Assembly (NCBI GenBank): GCA_021234155.1
Contig: JAJEKV010000039.1
Location: 1 to 64,000 of the forward strand
DNA length: 64,000 nt
Reading direction: 5' to 3'
Source of the DNA: Isoetes taiwanensis
Lineage: Eukaryota; Streptophyta; Lycopodiopsida; Isoetales; Isoetaceae
A program made the translations under genes and the position numbers. Position 1 is the stretch's first letter, and each line of letters opens with the position of its first letter. Shown here one piece after another: positions 1-12,937 of this stretch. The notes beneath the pieces were generated by a model. The model was not told the DNA's origin, made no database searches, and saw only the letters and a program-made list of their open reading frames with translations.

Positions 1-1339
1 CTCCACTCTAGTGTCTCGAGAATGCTACTATGGTGTTCATAGATTCCCTAGGAGGATTACCCTTCAGACATGGACGCAGGCAAGAAATATATGGAACTCT
101 TCACAAGAATATCCAACATGACAATCAAGTAACATTTATCACCTTGTGATTCTCGATGCGGTTCCCGCGACGCATTGCTTCAGACGCCAAAAACGCATTC
201 AAGGTCCCATATCGTGAGGGTACACATGACCTGCTTCCGGATGGGTGAACAAGAAAAGGTGAAGGAATATCGCGATACATCACCCATATGTGCATTGCAA
301 TGTAAGTGACCCGTGGTGAACGCCGCTATGCCTCTTGTCGGAGCTTCGCTTTCACACATGTGAGCAATCGCACCACGTAGAAGACGCTCTTTGCCACCAA
401 ATGCCCCGGCCGCTGGTGACAAGATACAATGAGAAATGAAGAAGAAATGGCACATATTTCACCGTAAACCTGTACAAGTTTGTCTAATGGAAGGGTGACC
501 ACGGATGAAGTGCCGCTGAAATAGACATCATATGCCTACCAATTTACCCCACCGTTGACAAGCTTAAGTCAAGGATGGTTGTTCTTGATTTCTTCGATTT
601 CCCTCAGCAGGCACGTGGTCGTTTTAATACTGTGGAAAGAAGAGTATTGCTTTCGAAAGCCGTGGTAAAGTGTGCCGATTTCTCGGTGGGCTTTCCCGAT
701 AAGCTCTGGTCGCATACAGGCGCCGGGGAGACGTATGACGCAGGGATAAGGCGTAGGTCGAATGATCCCTTGCGCGATCAATTTAAACATTACCCAATCA
801 ACAGATATATCTAAATATCGATCCAATCTTGGATCAAATGGATGAGAAAAGCCACGGAAAAGAAACGCAGAAACCAAAAGACCGAGGCTACCGAAAAGGT
901 ATTTCGCCAGAGCCCGTGTTTCAAAAAATTGGGGGCTTTAAATGAAAAAATTTGATGCCTACATGCCTCTTGACAGCGGGTCGAAGCCGAATAACGAGGG
1001 CATGGTCGGGGACCCCAATGGATCAAGAGGGTGAGCCATCAGCACACAAGAGTACGTGTTCCAAAGAATGAAAAGCTAAACTCTTCCATGCAACCGCATA
1101 TCGCATGTCCCGGAAAGTGTAGTGGCTGCTGTATGTCGAAGGGACCCCCCATGGATACCGCATTAATCGGCGATCGGATCCACATGTCCAACGCCTTGCG
1201 CAGGCCATGTCCCAGAGAAATCCCATAAAAAATGTGCTACACCGAGATGGACACATAAGATCTTCCAAAGGCAGAACATGTAGATAGGATAGTCAGCCGA
1301 AGCCAGGGTGTTGAACCCGAAAGTATCGGAAACCCGCAT
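1..1339. other. Unassigned flank left of the LTR retrotransposon
   Basis: No gene could be recognised. The longest open frames are about 100 codons and none shows a domain I know. A minus-strand frame around 569-877 has a faint look of a retroelement integrase zinc-binding segment (an AHREIG...YHGFRKQY run), but this is too weak to call. The stretch is probably older repeat DNA that hosted the retrotransposon insertion. Confidence 0.4.
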
Positions 1340-2895
1340 TGTGACGCCTCCCTACCTCGTATAATGGTGCACCTTCAATCGCGATACAAACAGGAGTTCT
1401 TCCCCCACACCAGCTCCATGTCGATACAGGCTCCCTCCACATATCACCGCACTCCCAACGAAGTCCCTGGAAGAGTGAAGGTGTCATTCTACCCCTCGCC
1501 TCCCTCGGCCTACCTAGTCGCGAAGCGAAACATACATATAATGTAAGAGCACATACATCAACATCCTCGTGACCATCTCAAGGATGGTCCTCCCCATATC
1601 CAGCATAGACAAAGATCACAGACATCACATAGGGATCCTACCCAAGGCTCGCGCTCAAAGGATAACCGACGCTTGGGTTCCGTAGGTTCGCTGTGCATGT
1701 AATTCATGGCAATGGAATTGGGCGCATAAGAACATGGCATAGGGTTGTCCACTCCATCCGCCCTTCGCGGGCATACTGCGTGTAGTAGGGCTGAAAAAAA
1801 GTGTTGGGACTGGACCAGAGCCGCATGCAGGCCAAGGGCTGGCTCCCCCGGCCTCATCCTCCCGCCCGGAGGGGGGTAGGGATCACTCCCTCCAGATCTA
1901 CATGCCTAACTCAAGGGACTAGAGGGCCACCTCTCAGATCTCGACCAACCCACCTGAAAGTGTACACCACTTCACGGTGTCGAGCCCATGCCTTACCCCA
2001 AAGACTCAAAGTGGTAAGCCATTAGACCTAGTCACAATGATCCCCTGTAGGCTTTACACACCAGGGGATCGCCCAAGAGTCGAACATGAACCTCCTTCTA
2101 GCCGGCCTCCCCTCCACCCACAAACAGGTGTGTGGCCTTGTACACAGGCCTAATCCACAAGCAGTGCTAGAGAGACTACTCTAGGAGCATCAACTACAAG
2201 CTTTAGGGCCTCTACCCCCTTCCCAATACAAGGAGTTCACGTAAAATACATCATCCAAATACATCACGTATTGGAACTAAAGAACTAGATCCAATCATAG
2301 AGTTAGGTTCTTAGTTAGTATCCTAGGATCTAAGATCTAGATACAGCTATGGGCAATTTAATAGTCAAACCCACCCATTCTATGACTAGAAGACGGGTTT
2401 AAGCTATTAAATGACCAAATACCCTGATCCTGAGTGGTTCTCCCGACTGAAGTTCAACCATCCCGAGTCTGATCGATTCGTGGAAACCGATGATGCAATT
2501 GGCCAAGTGCTCGGAGGCGGTTTTTGGGCCTCCCGGCGCCAAAACTCCAGCTCTAAAAACCCTAAGGATCTAAAAACTAGCAAGCTAGGGTTTTCCCTAC
2601 CCTAAATAGACATGGGGGTTAGGCCAGGGTTTCCAATCACCCAATTTGGCATGTGATAATTGAAAGGCCCCACTTGCCTTTAGTGGCTAGGTGGGCAAAA
2701 ATATGCCAACATGGAAAGTGGTGTTCACATTAATGTGCACATGTGCACATTAATAATATATGAATACCCCTAGTAAGTTGCCCCTAGGGCTACTTACTGC
2801 TATCCGCTATGCACATCGCCAATCTGGGTGGCGCGGTAATGCTGGACGCGGCAAAGATAATACGCCCCGGAGCGATAATGCGGCCGAACGCCACA
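1340..2895 (-). repeat. 3' LTR of the Ty3/gypsy element
   Basis: This is the direct-repeat partner of 12938-14495. Shared words include the CACACCAGCTCCAT block near 1408, GACATCACATAGGG near 1620, GTGTACACCACTTCAC near 1960 and the TAATGTGCACATGTGCACATTAA palindromic run near 2730. On the plus strand it begins TGTGACGCC at 1340 and ends at the CCACA at 2891-2895, which abuts the polypurine tract. Confidence 0.88.
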
Positions 2896-2908
2896 TTCTC
2901 CCACCTTG
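2896..2908 (-). other. Polypurine tract of the LTR retrotransposon
   Basis: Minus-strand CAAGGTGGGAGAA lies directly 5' of the minus-strand TGTGG start of the 3' LTR. This is the expected place and composition for the plus-strand primer of an LTR retrotransposon. Confidence 0.7.
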
Positions 2909-3789
2909 AAATGATGTCAGTCAAAGATCGCGGGTCTCCCCCACCTTGATCTTCCTAACCTCGCAACTCCTCAAGAATCAACGGATACCTACAATATAAT
3001 CTTTATACATTTATCAATGACACTCTAAGGTAATTACTTTTAGAACATTATTAATATTATATTATGGAATACTTATCAATTCATAACACCATTAACAAGT
3101 TATTCACACATGTTAAGTTAGACAAAATTTCAACATTTCATATCTATATCGCCCGGGTATTCTTTCATTCCCTTTGCAACACATTCCAACAAAACTTGTG
3201 TTGTTAAGTCTTCAGCCTCCTTGCCTCCCGAATTGGGCCTGGCAGTCGACACTACGCTAGTACCGCTTTAATTATTTAATAAATTTTGGTTATATGGTGA
3301 CCACCCCACCTATCTACATGAATGCATACAATCTCCTGCCAGAGGGAAGAGGATGAATCTTCCATAATGGTCGGGAGACAAATATATGCCTATATGCCTA
3401 TATGTCACCATGCCTACACCCTCTAGTTGCCCAACAGGAGGATATCCTTCTCGCAGGGGGCGGAAGGATGGATTCCTCCTATCAAAGCATATATGGGGCT
3501 AAAGGTGCTTTCCTATCAATGCATTCCTTAATGACCTCTTTTCTTCCAGGTCGCCTCCTTCCTCGCGGGGAGTGGCGCGTAGACTTTCTAATCTACCTTC
3601 CACTCGGCCTGAAACGCTTGTCATGCCTACATTGACATTACACCACTTCCTAGAGATCACCGTAGTGGTCTCATCATCGGCAACAACAAGATGCACCCAT
3701 ACCAAGCATAGGCCGGCAACCCACGGAATCTATACAAGAATTAACCTTACGCTTAAATCGACATGCATGCGATTTCTTCTGAGATGACC

Positions 3790-3890
3790 TTTGCCGTCCC
3801 CATTGCTCCATAAATTGTGGGTACCGCTTACTAAATCTTTTCTTAAGTACCCACGTATGCCTTCCACCGGTAAGTGTTTCCACTTGACCA
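3790..3890 (-). pseudogene. Chromodomain remnant after integrase
   Basis: The minus frame reads ETLTGGRHTWVLKKR followed by FSKRYPQFMEQWG. The pattern T-W-x(5)-F-x(2)-x-YPQF resembles the end of the chromodomain fused to integrase in plant chromoviruses. It lies downstream of integrase in element order, as expected. The first half of the domain is not legible. The alternative is a plain gypsy integrase C-terminus. Confidence 0.5.
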
Positions 3891-4599
3891 AATACCGAGG
3901 AATTCCGACCTCCTCGCTTTCTTGAAAGCTTTATCAAGAATCAATTTCGACTATTTCCAAATGTTTCCTCCGCCATTTCCAACAACGCTGAGTGTCCAAG
4001 ACTTCGCCCGATTTGGAGTATGCTTCTTCAACAAACCCACGTAAAGACCTTATGAATCTTTAGGTGTGCCGGTAAATCCAACTTGTAGGATTGATTACCT
4101 ACTCTCTTTGATTATTCCCAAGGGTCCAGCCCACCTTGGAGCAAGCTTGCAATTCCCAATCGAAGCCACCGCTTTACCTTGATCTTGAGCCAAACATCAT
4201 CTCCAACTTTGAAACTCTCTTACCGCTCGATGCTTATCGGCGATGCTCTTTTGTCGACTTCTTGCCGCTAGCGCATACCCTCGAACCTTTCCACGAGCCG
4301 CTGATATCGGGCCAACATCCACCGCAAACTTTACTTTTGACACTGGTTGTGCCAAGTGTCCGAGTTAGCATCGGAGCCATAATTGATCATAAAATGGCTT
4401 ACATTTGGGGACGATTCCCGCTGGTGCTATTGTATGCAAACTCCCAAGTGAATAAATTCTTCCCACATACTTTGCTTATTCCGCACATAGTTTCGTGAGC
4501 ATGTCTTCTAAGATCCCGCTGGTCCGCCTCCACGCCCGCCATCCGGCTCGAGGATGATACCGCGGCTCATGGATAGCTTGGTCAATCGTCGCGAAAGGT

Positions 4600-5110
4600 C
4601 TTGCCAAAAGGCACTCATGAACTTCGATCTGGCGTCCGAGATAATCTCCCTTGGCATGCCATGAAGCCCCAAGATCTCTTTTGGTGAAGAGCTTTGTCAG
4701 ATCCATAGCGTGCATCGTGGTCCCGCAAGGCACCTAAATGTGCCATCTTTGACAACTTGTCGACTACTACCATCAAGGCATCCTTTGCCTCTGTCGTTTT
4801 TCTTAGAGTCCCGCGGATGAAATCCATGCCGACCTCCCACTTAGCGCTTGGCACCGCTAATGGCTCTAATGCCCCCGAATTCGAAGCTGCTCGTCCACCT
4901 TCGTCACCACTGCATAGCGACATTCCTTGATGTAGCGAAGCTATTTGCTTCTTCATTCCCGGCCAATAATAGTTGGCCGCAAGACTTTGAAATATGTTTT
5001 CATGAATCCCGCCGTACTTATTTGGTCAAGGTAGCGTCATGGAGGATCAACTTCCTTACACCTGATGATTCGGCACGCACAACTTGTTTTATGGTATAAC
5101 AGTTGCCTTC
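4600..5110 (-). pseudogene. Integrase of the Ty3/gypsy element, broken
   Basis: Two minus frames carry integrase signatures. Around 4930-5080 there is LILHDATLTK, GGIHENI and YYWPGMKKQIA (end of the zinc-binding domain). At about 4740-4870 there is PSAKWEVGMDFI...ALMVVVDKLSKMAHL, where the family normally has W-x-x-I/V-x-MDFI...VVVDRLSK, the first catalytic Asp region. Stops and frameshifts separate the pieces. Integrases insert the reverse-transcribed DNA copy; this copy is not functional. Confidence 0.85.
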
Positions 5111-5330
5111 CTTCTTATAATGCTTGAAGGCCTCCCCGCTTCTTTATCTGTTTCTAGCCTCCTTAGAGAGGCTTGCCCATACTTCCCTCGAAATCCACAT
5201 CCGCTGGCAAGAACTCTTCAATCCTCTTACCAAAGTCGCCGGAGAGCCGAAATTATGCTGTAATGCACTCTAGTTGTCGGGGGATGCCTTTGAAAGCCGC
5301 TACCACATTGAGTTTCCCTCGGCTTGTAGA

Positions 5331-5610
5331 CTATATCAAAGTCGTGATTCCTCGAGGAACTCCATCCATCTCCTCACGCCGATTGAGGTGTGGTTGGCGT
5401 TGAATACATATTGGAGGCTCGATGGCCTGTGATCCAATTGGAACTTCCTTCCCAAGAGGTAGTGCCTCCATATTCTTAACGCCGGATAACCGCAAGGCAA
5501 TTCCTCGATGGCGGGGTAGCGCCACTCGGCGCTACTCATCTTCCCGGAATCATACGCTACCACACGCTTCTTGCATAAGCACCGCACTGTAGCTATCTTA
5601 CTCGCATCCG
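5331..5610 (-). pseudogene. RNase H domain of the Ty3/gypsy polyprotein, broken
   Basis: The minus frame holds VVAYDSGKMSSAEWRYPAIE, RIWRHYLLGRKF, SLQYVFN and RRWMEFLEE, in the order typical of the gypsy RNase H domain (VAY-S-KL-AE-NYP ... WRHYL-G ... SLQYL ... RR-RWLE-LEE). Small indels move the frame between 5331-5525 and 5336-5587. RNase H removes the RNA template during reverse transcription. Confidence 0.85.
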
Positions 5611-5779
5611 CTGCTACAAGCTTATCTTTTCTCCTCGTCCGCAGGTCCGGTAGAGACCGGGGCTGTTGTTAAAGCTTCCTTCAACAATTCAAATCCCTTT
5701 TTGGCTTTTCTTGTGCCAATGTTCTACCCAATCTTTCACCTTCTACGCCCCTCGGCAGTGCAATTATCCGGGGCTGCTA

Positions 5780-6440
5780 TCTTAGCAAAGTTCTTCACTA
5801 ACTTCCTCGTAGTTCCCCTTTAGACCGAGAAAACTTCCGACCCGCGGCACATTCTTTCGCCCCACCGGATCAATCATCGCTTCAATCTTGGGCGGTCCGG
5901 CGAGATGCCTTCTCGCCGAGATCACATGACTAAGGTATTCCACCCTTTCTCATGCGGCGGTGGTTCCGACAACTTTTGCGCATAACCGTGCCTCCTCAAC
6001 TTCTCTAGCACCCTTCGCGTGTTACCGCGTGCTCTTCAAAAGGGATCTGCTATACACCAAAATGTCATCAAAGAAAACAATCACAAAGGTGTCGGGAACT
6101 CCTCGAAGATATCGCTCATGAGCCTCATGAAGTTCGGGGCATTTGATAAAGCGAAAGGCATCACCGAACTCATAATGCCCATACCGCCCCCGGCGGGCGT
6201 CTTGTGGATATCCTCCTCCTTTATCCGTGACTCGATGGTAACCCGACCTTAAGTCGATTTTGAGAAGATCTTTGCTCCTTGAAGCTTGATCCATCAAGTC
6301 GTCCTCGATCTTGGAAGCGCATACTTGTTCTTAATGGTGTGCTTATTCAACCGCCTATAGTCTATGCACATCCTCAAAGATCCATCCTTCTTCTTTTGAC
6401 AAAAGAATGGGCGCCTTCCAAACGGGCGTAGACACTAGGT
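5780..6440 (-). pseudogene. Reverse transcriptase of the Ty3/gypsy element, broken
   Basis: Going down the minus strand: [17 protein letters not shown] (about 6340-6400), LLKIDLRSGYH (about 6240), TFVIVFFDDILVYSRS (about 6040), then RVLEKLRRHGYAQ, VEYLSHVIS and GLKGNY (about 5800-6010). These are the standard RT blocks, with FFDD in place of the usual Y/F-x-DD. The middle (PFGL-NAP block) is scrambled by indels. The lengths fit one full RT, but no single open frame remains. Confidence 0.9.
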
Positions 6441-6806
6441 CTAATGAAACCTAGGTCGAAGCAGCCCCCCGCAGAATCGCTTTTTAGTCCACAACTCCTG
6501 CGTTGTCATTCTATATGGGGCCTTGCTTGTCGGTTTTGTTCCCGCTCGAAAAGCTATCTCCCGCACTCACGAATTTCCCCTAAGGAGGGAGCCGCTTGAT
6601 CTCATCCGAAAGAGATCGTGGAACTCCGTGATCAACTTAGCTATTTGCCCTCGCAACTTGCCGAGCATCTTGTCTTTGCTTCCCTTCCACCTCGCTCACT
6701 AATCTCAAGCTTGAAGATGTATGCTACCGCCACTTTTGATGCACTTGAACAACCGCTAGAAGACATACACGCATGATGGGGACAACTTCTTTACTCAAGT
6801 ATCTCA

Positions 6807-7130
6807 ATGATCTTGCCGCTCCGGGTGTTGGGAAGGTCACCTTCCGCTTCCACAATCAATAATGGCCCCCGCCGTCCAAGGTACTCCATACCTATTATCA
6901 AGTCAGATTTGCCAATGCCCATTACTTCTGCCCCATCCGATCTTAATCCCCAAGCAAGTCGATGTCGTGCTGATTCTTTTTACCCCGCCACCGGCCTTAC
7001 CGCCTCCACTTGCTAAGACAACCCGGCCTTGGCTTTTGACTTTAATGGTTTTAACTTCAACATTTGAACCATTCTGGGAGATGCAAAGTTATGGCTACTT
7101 CCCCGAATCTATCGGGACTATAAATGACTT
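6807..7130 (-). pseudogene. Probable aspartic protease segment of the Ty3/gypsy element
   Basis: In the minus frame the segment IGKSDLIIGMEYLGRRGPLLIVEAEG resembles the VILGMDWL part of retroelement proteases. It lies directly upstream of RT in element order. The DTGA/DSGA catalytic motif could not be read, so this rests on one motif and on position. Confidence 0.45.
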
Positions 7131-7161
7131 GGCCTTGGCCTTCCCCATCGTGGAAATTACT

Positions 7162-10100
7162 TTATACTTGGCTCTCTGCTTGCTCTGTATCTATTTGCGC
7201 AAAAGATATGACACTCACCCTGAATGTAGTCGTGGGCCTCCTCGCCGCCGTCGTCGTCAGATGAGTGTCCCAATCTCCCACCAAGCTAGCGGCCAGACTC
7301 ATGACATATGGGCGCTTTGTCGGCCCTATGGCCCTCGCTGGAAACACCTCAAGCAAAGCTGCTTTTCTATGCACTCCTGTCTCTTTTCTTTTGCATGGCT
7401 CGCAGCGGATCGCGACCGCTTGGAGTAGTTTGACCCTTCCTCGCTTGTCTTTGAAGGACACCCGCTTTTCTCGCCGTTTCCCCTTTGATTGCCACTATAT
7501 GGGGCTCTAGCCGGCCTTCCGGTCTGGCCGTTTCGCTAAAACCGCCTCGCCGCTTGCCTTTTTATCTTGGTAATACCGTTGCTGCCTCGCTTATTCGGTG
7601 GTCCCCTGCCCCTTGCAAGCTTATTGCCTTTTGACTCAAGCTTCCGAGCATCTTTTCTAGGGTTTATTGCCCTTACAAACGCCGGATCTCCTCATTCGCA
7701 CCTTCAATGTAGCTTTCAATCGCGATGCTTCCTCTGCTAACTTTGGCACATATCTCCTTAGCCTCATAAAACCCTCGTGTATTTACATCTTGACTTGTTG
7801 CCTCACTTTAACCTCAGAAATCGGGCCGTCATCATACCGACTTGTGCTCTCTTGGAACGTAATGGCGGCTGAAGGCTTTTAGGCAAACTTCTTGAACACG
7901 AAGCATCCCCTCGCAAGCCATGAGCCTTAGCATTAGCCCCTTCCACCAAATGCGTCTTTTGCTCCCTTCAGTTACATTTGTTGCCACCCCTCGCCTTTGT
8001 TATCCTATCCTTCATACCATAAGGCATTGCCCGTGTCCGCCATCTCGCCGCCGCCTCCTTTGGCTCGCCCAGCTCGACCTGTTCGCCCTGAGAATTACTT
8101 TCGAGCTTCTGGGCCCTTCGCAAACATTTTCCCAATCTGTGTAGCCTGCTTTTTCTTCCCCGTAGTCGAGGTTCTTGTGTCCTTTGTCGTCCTCCCGGGT
8201 GGTTCCTCCGCGCTTTTCGTTGCCGGACTTGGTTCTGCTCTTTCTTCTTCCTCGTAATCGAGTCTGAATCGAAGCTTGAGCTGAGTGAGGAGTCCGAGCA
8301 GGGGACCTTCCTCTCTTGCTCCTCTTCTTGTCTCTACCCGCTCTCCGAAGCTGATGCTTGCGGGCAGTTGAGAGCTGCCACCGAATCCCCGCTCCTCAAG
8401 CCAGGGGGCTAGCAAGGCCTTTATCTGTTCGAGGTCTGTCCTCATTTTACATTTTCTTCTTCCGGAGTCATTTTGTTCAAACTCTTCAAGCAAAAACCTT
8501 GCCGAGGTGGCCTCGGGCGCTCTCGCTCCCCCGTAAGTTCAGCAAGTAGCTTGTTCTCTCCCCGCTCCAGCCTCTAGCCGCATACACAAGTGGTTCATAT
8601 CTACATGGTTGGTTTTCCTTGCTTTCTTGCATTATTTATGTTTGTTGGCATGGTTGAGGGACACAAAATATATCAACAAAACATTTATAGTGCAAGAGAA
8701 TGTTATATTTATATTTTATATTACACTAATACAAGAACTTGCAACTACCGCTAATCACTGCGTTGATGCCAAAGATGGATTATCCTCCAAGAACTTTTTC
8801 ACTTGGGTCGCTTCCCACGAATGGCCCAAGTTCCTAGAACATTGGCTGAGATCCACCCCTGCAATGCTCTTGCTAAATCTTCTATTCTGCGATTGGGAGG
8901 TATAAGTCTGTACATCCACCGGCTTCCTTGCGCGCCACCAAGGTATGGCGGTCGAAGACGCCGAAAGTGCTACCGCTTTTTCACCAGGATTGCATACTGG
9001 TGTTAAGGGGTAGCCGTATGCATCGCCGTCATCCCGAGTGCAAATCAACCAAACGATACTCCTTCCTCGCCTCGGGGTGAACCTTAGCGGTGGATAACCG
9101 CCATTCTTCCATCCATCGCCAACGGCGTGTAATAGCGTAATGACTGGCCGCTTTGTGATGGGTCCTGGCCATTGCATCTCAAATGCAGGTTCCGCTCAAA
9201 TCATCCACCTCCTACCGTGGTGAGCTCCCTCAGTCTCCCCGACCGCCGAAGCCCCTCCCTCAGGTCACTCCGCCGCTCCTATCCCCCGTGGAGGTGCCGC
9301 TGGGACAGCTTTCCGCTAGGATGTTTGGAGGTCGCATAGCCGAGATCCCATCTCCCCGAGCAAGGAACTCTTCCTCCGTCGGTAACTTGTTCTCCGATTG
9401 TACACCCCTCCATGATCGCACGATGTTGCCAGAGGGCTTGGATGTGGGAGGTAAACTCTCCCACAAAGTAAGTGTGGCCTTGCTGCGAGGGGAAAGTCGG
9501 AACTCCCTGACGATGAAGTCGCCCAAGTCCGTTCTGAGTTGGCAGCAACTCTTAGAATTGGTACTCCCTTTCCCCCTTTCACTGAGGTTTTGAATGTCGC
9601 TTAGGAGTAGAAACTCGCCACCTTGGATATAATGGGGCTAGGCTTGTGATGCCTAACCGAGGGAGTGCCGACTCGAGTCTGCCCGGCTTCTTTAGTCTTG
9701 CCACTCCTTCCGCAGCGGCTGACGTGCTCCTCCTGGCTGGTCGAAGACTCAACATCGTATCGTTTCCTCCTCCCCTGGACTCCCCTGTTCATCCCAGCCT
9801 TCTTCCTTCCCTTCCCTCGCCTCCCGCTCGCAGACTGCAGGGAGGAGCCGTTGTTCTCGCCAAGCTGACTGTGGATCCACGCCCATGGGGAATAGAGGCT
9901 TTCCCCACGATGTTCCCGCGGTGGGTGAGAAAGATTGCCGGGCGCTGTTGAAAAGAAGTACTTTGGTCCTCGCGACGCTTAGGACCATTGGCCGGAGTGT
10001 CGCGATGCTTTGTTTGTGGTATTTGGCGATGTTGGGACATAGTCTGAAAATGCTGCCACTGCGAGAGGGCTGTCTGAACAAAATATCCCCTACACAAGGG

Positions 10101-12300
10101 GGGTTACTAGTATTTGGTTCTACCCTAGCTTGGAACTTCGATCCAAGACTCTACTATAAGCTCGGGTCGCTGCAGGTTGCTTGGACGCCTACCTCCTTCC
10201 CGAAAATCTGAAGATTTGGTCGACGCCGGCCTCAAGATGACATGGCGGCGGCCACCATCTGGAAATCAGAAGTTGCCATTGATTAATTGCGTAAGAAGGT
10301 AACAAATGGTTGCAAGAGCCTCGGGGAGTTAGGAAATCGGCTAGAAGGGCAGGAGCAGATTTGTAGGGTGCTATGTGAGAAGTGATCGGTCTATTTATAG
10401 AAAAGGGGAAACCCTAATTTTTGGATGACTTGAAAATTTCCTAGGATTGGGTAATTCTAACTTATCTGAGGTCAAAATAGGAGTTTGAGGACTATAGGAG
10501 ATGCTTGAACAAGGCTAGGTTACCTAAAAGATGCTATGCAAGAGGGTTGAAGGTGACTTTGACAAGTCCTCGTGAAGAATTGGTAAGAGGTCTCACAATT
10601 AGCCTCGCTTCAATCCTAACTTTTTTTTTTACATTCAGGCGCTGCGAGCTGTGAGACATCAGTCCCATTTTAATCAAAGATGTCCAACTTGGGTAAACTA
10701 ATGGTGTAAGGGTGATGGGCTCATCAAATTAGGCGTAATCGACCCCTTTATTTGGTCAATTTGGAGTGTTTTGGTCAAGCATGGGCTTAGGTCTCACGAC
10801 TTTTGCCTCGCTTCAATCCTAACTTTTTGTTTTAAGGACGGTGGCGCCGAGTTGTGAGACATCATGTCTCGGCTCCCAAATGTCCTATTTCACCGAAATC
10901 AAAGCTAAAACTTATTAATTTGCTCTAATTACTCAAGTTTATGTCATCAAGGTACAAAAAATGCTCTATATTACAAAATTTTTAATTATTTACAACAAAA
11001 AGTTTCTAATGCTTCTCCCTTAATGCGGTCGCAAGACTCATGTCTTGTCGCATTAAGGTTTACCCGCTTGGCGTGGATAGTGCGTGGCTGTTGAATCTTC
11101 AAAATGTTGCACTATCTTTGCCTCACCAGCCTCTTGCATTGCCGCCAATACCGTCGCGTGACTCTAAAAGTCTGCTACATAGGCACGCAAGATAACTTCC
11201 ACGCACCAACCGAGCGGCGAGGGGGCGGGGATTAGAGAGACGAAGCTGCGCTGAAGTGTCTAATCTCCTTAACGGCTCTTCTCCACCTCCTTCCTATCCG
11301 CTTTCTTCCCGGGTGGCGGCAGGAACCTTTGGGCCGGTGGTGGCGCCTTAGGGTTTCTTTGCTTCGTTGGTGCGCCCTCCCACCGATGAACTTAACTGTT
11401 TTTCTTCATAATTGGTTATAGGCCTCCCATTTCTTCATGTAGGCCTCGTGCTCTCTCATCTTCCTCCTCTCAAATCTTCACCGGTTTGGGTGGCGGCGTA
11501 GGCTTCCGGGCAGTGTTAGGTAGTTTACTTTTTTCTATCCCATGCGGGTATTGAGGGGCTTCGTACTTGGTCTTGGTGGGGTTGCTTTCCGGTGCGGTTT
11601 GCTTTCGGTACTTCTCGCTTCGTCCAGGGTGCCCGAAGAGCTCCCACCTGCAGCGTTAGGGTTGAAGTCTTCATCGGAAAGTCGTCGAGGAAGGTTTTGG
11701 GGGTTAAAATCAGGGTTCGCCGCTCCTTGATAATAATGTTGGGGTTCGACCTCTTCCTTGGCCAGGCCGTCCTTTGTTCTCCTTCGCCAGCCACGAACTT
11801 CCCTTTAAAGCTTTCTTCTTTTCTTCTGCTGCCTTTTTGTTCCTCCTCCTTCCTTTTCCTCTTTTGTCTTCCCTTCTTTTCTGCCCATTCGTACTTCTGA
11901 TGAACCTTCTAAATTCGCTACCTCGTGGCTCCGGACACATCACACTCTCATCTGCTTTCGAGGATTTCCGTGGAGTCGCGTCTGAATGGTCTGCTTGTTC
12001 ACACTTTTTGGATCTCCCACTCTATTCTTACATTACACCTCCCTCGTCTCTTCGTCCATGGGTTTGGTTGATGTGGCCTCGTCCTCCTCCACTGGCGGTT
12101 GAAGACATCGATCCGTCGGAGGTGTCTTCCTCTTCCGAAAGCCGGTTAGCGACCCCTCTTTGCGAGCCTCTCCGGAAGCATCTTCGAATGATCTCTGCCT
12201 CCGGTGGCTGGTGGTTTCGCCAGGCGGCGCTTCCTTCGCGGTGCTGTTTGGTTCGGGCCATGTTTTTTTCTGGATCGTCAATCGGATAAAAGCGTAAAAA
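7162..12300 (-). pseudogene. 5' half of the retrotransposon (gag and leader), unrecognised in detail
   Basis: By position this should hold gag. Several minus frames remain open for 80-140 codons (7162-7461, 8095-8493, 8755-9177, 9749-10081, 11525-11794, 12028-12281) with basic, Ser/Glu-rich composition, but I see no CCHC zinc knuckle. At about 5 kb it is longer than a normal gag plus leader, so it may include an extra ORF or nested insertion; I could not decide which. Confidence 0.4.
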
Positions 12301-12745
12301 AGATCGCCTAAGTTGGGAAGAGCGGATTTCTAGGGCTTGGACGAAAAAATGAGGGGGTTCTACATCTATTTATAGCTTGGGGAATTTTAGGTCAAAACTC
12401 AAGTTGCTCTGTTTAACATGCTAAGGCACCAATTTATCTAAAACTTATACTTATTTCAGACTTTTTCTACCCATTGGTCTCACAGCTTGCGCCTCGTTCC
12501 AATACTAATGTTTAGTTTTGCGACCAGGCGCGAGCTGTGAGATCTCATACATTTCTAGGGTTTTTAGGTAATCAAAACATGCTATTCTAACTAATTCCTA
12601 CCTTAGGATTAGCCTTACCACATTATTTTTCTCGAATTCATCATGTTTTGGTGTTCTTGACTCGATGTCTCACAGCTTGCGCCTCGCTTCAAAACAAAAA
12701 GTTAGTTTTATGACGGTAGCGAAATGTGGAGACCACCTCACTTGG
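10588..12745. repeat. Four copies of a ~70-bp repeat with inverted ends (CTCACAGCT...AGCTGTGAG)
   Basis: Copies start near 10594, 10793, 12478 and 12667. Each begins with a form of TCTCACAGCTTGCGCCTCG, runs through a T-rich middle (CAATCCTAACTTTTT) and, in the first three, ends in GAGCTGTGAGA or a close variant, so each can fold into a stem. They lie in pairs about 190-200 bp apart inside the retroelement leader/gag region. Confidence 0.75.
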
Positions 12746-12922
12746 AAAATTTTGGCTCATTCTTTTTAATCTTGTTAAATTCCAATTCACTTAATTGTTA
12801 CTAGCTTAGCATAACTACAAGGGTGAGAAAAAATTTTCCCACTTTTCGAGGCTTGAGGACCCTATCAAGTTAGTACTACTGGGAACATGGTCAGTGCTTT
12901 GCTCTTGGTCTCCAAGAACATT

Positions 12923-12934
12923 GCTCTGATACCA
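12923..12934 (-). other. Primer binding site, initiator-Met tRNA type
   Basis: Plus-strand GCTCTGATACCA is the complement of TGGTATCAGAGC, the 12-nt PBS complementary to the 3' end of plant initiator tRNA-Met. It sits 3 nt inside the 5' LTR boundary, the normal spacing for plant LTR elements. Confidence 0.95.
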
Positions 12935-12937
12935 CCG

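Noticed and set aside
8755-9177. 140-codon minus-strand ORF inside the retrotransposon resembling a separate captured gene
   Set aside because: No family recognised, and surrounding frames are equally open; it may be gag or untranslated sequence. Not enough for a gene call.
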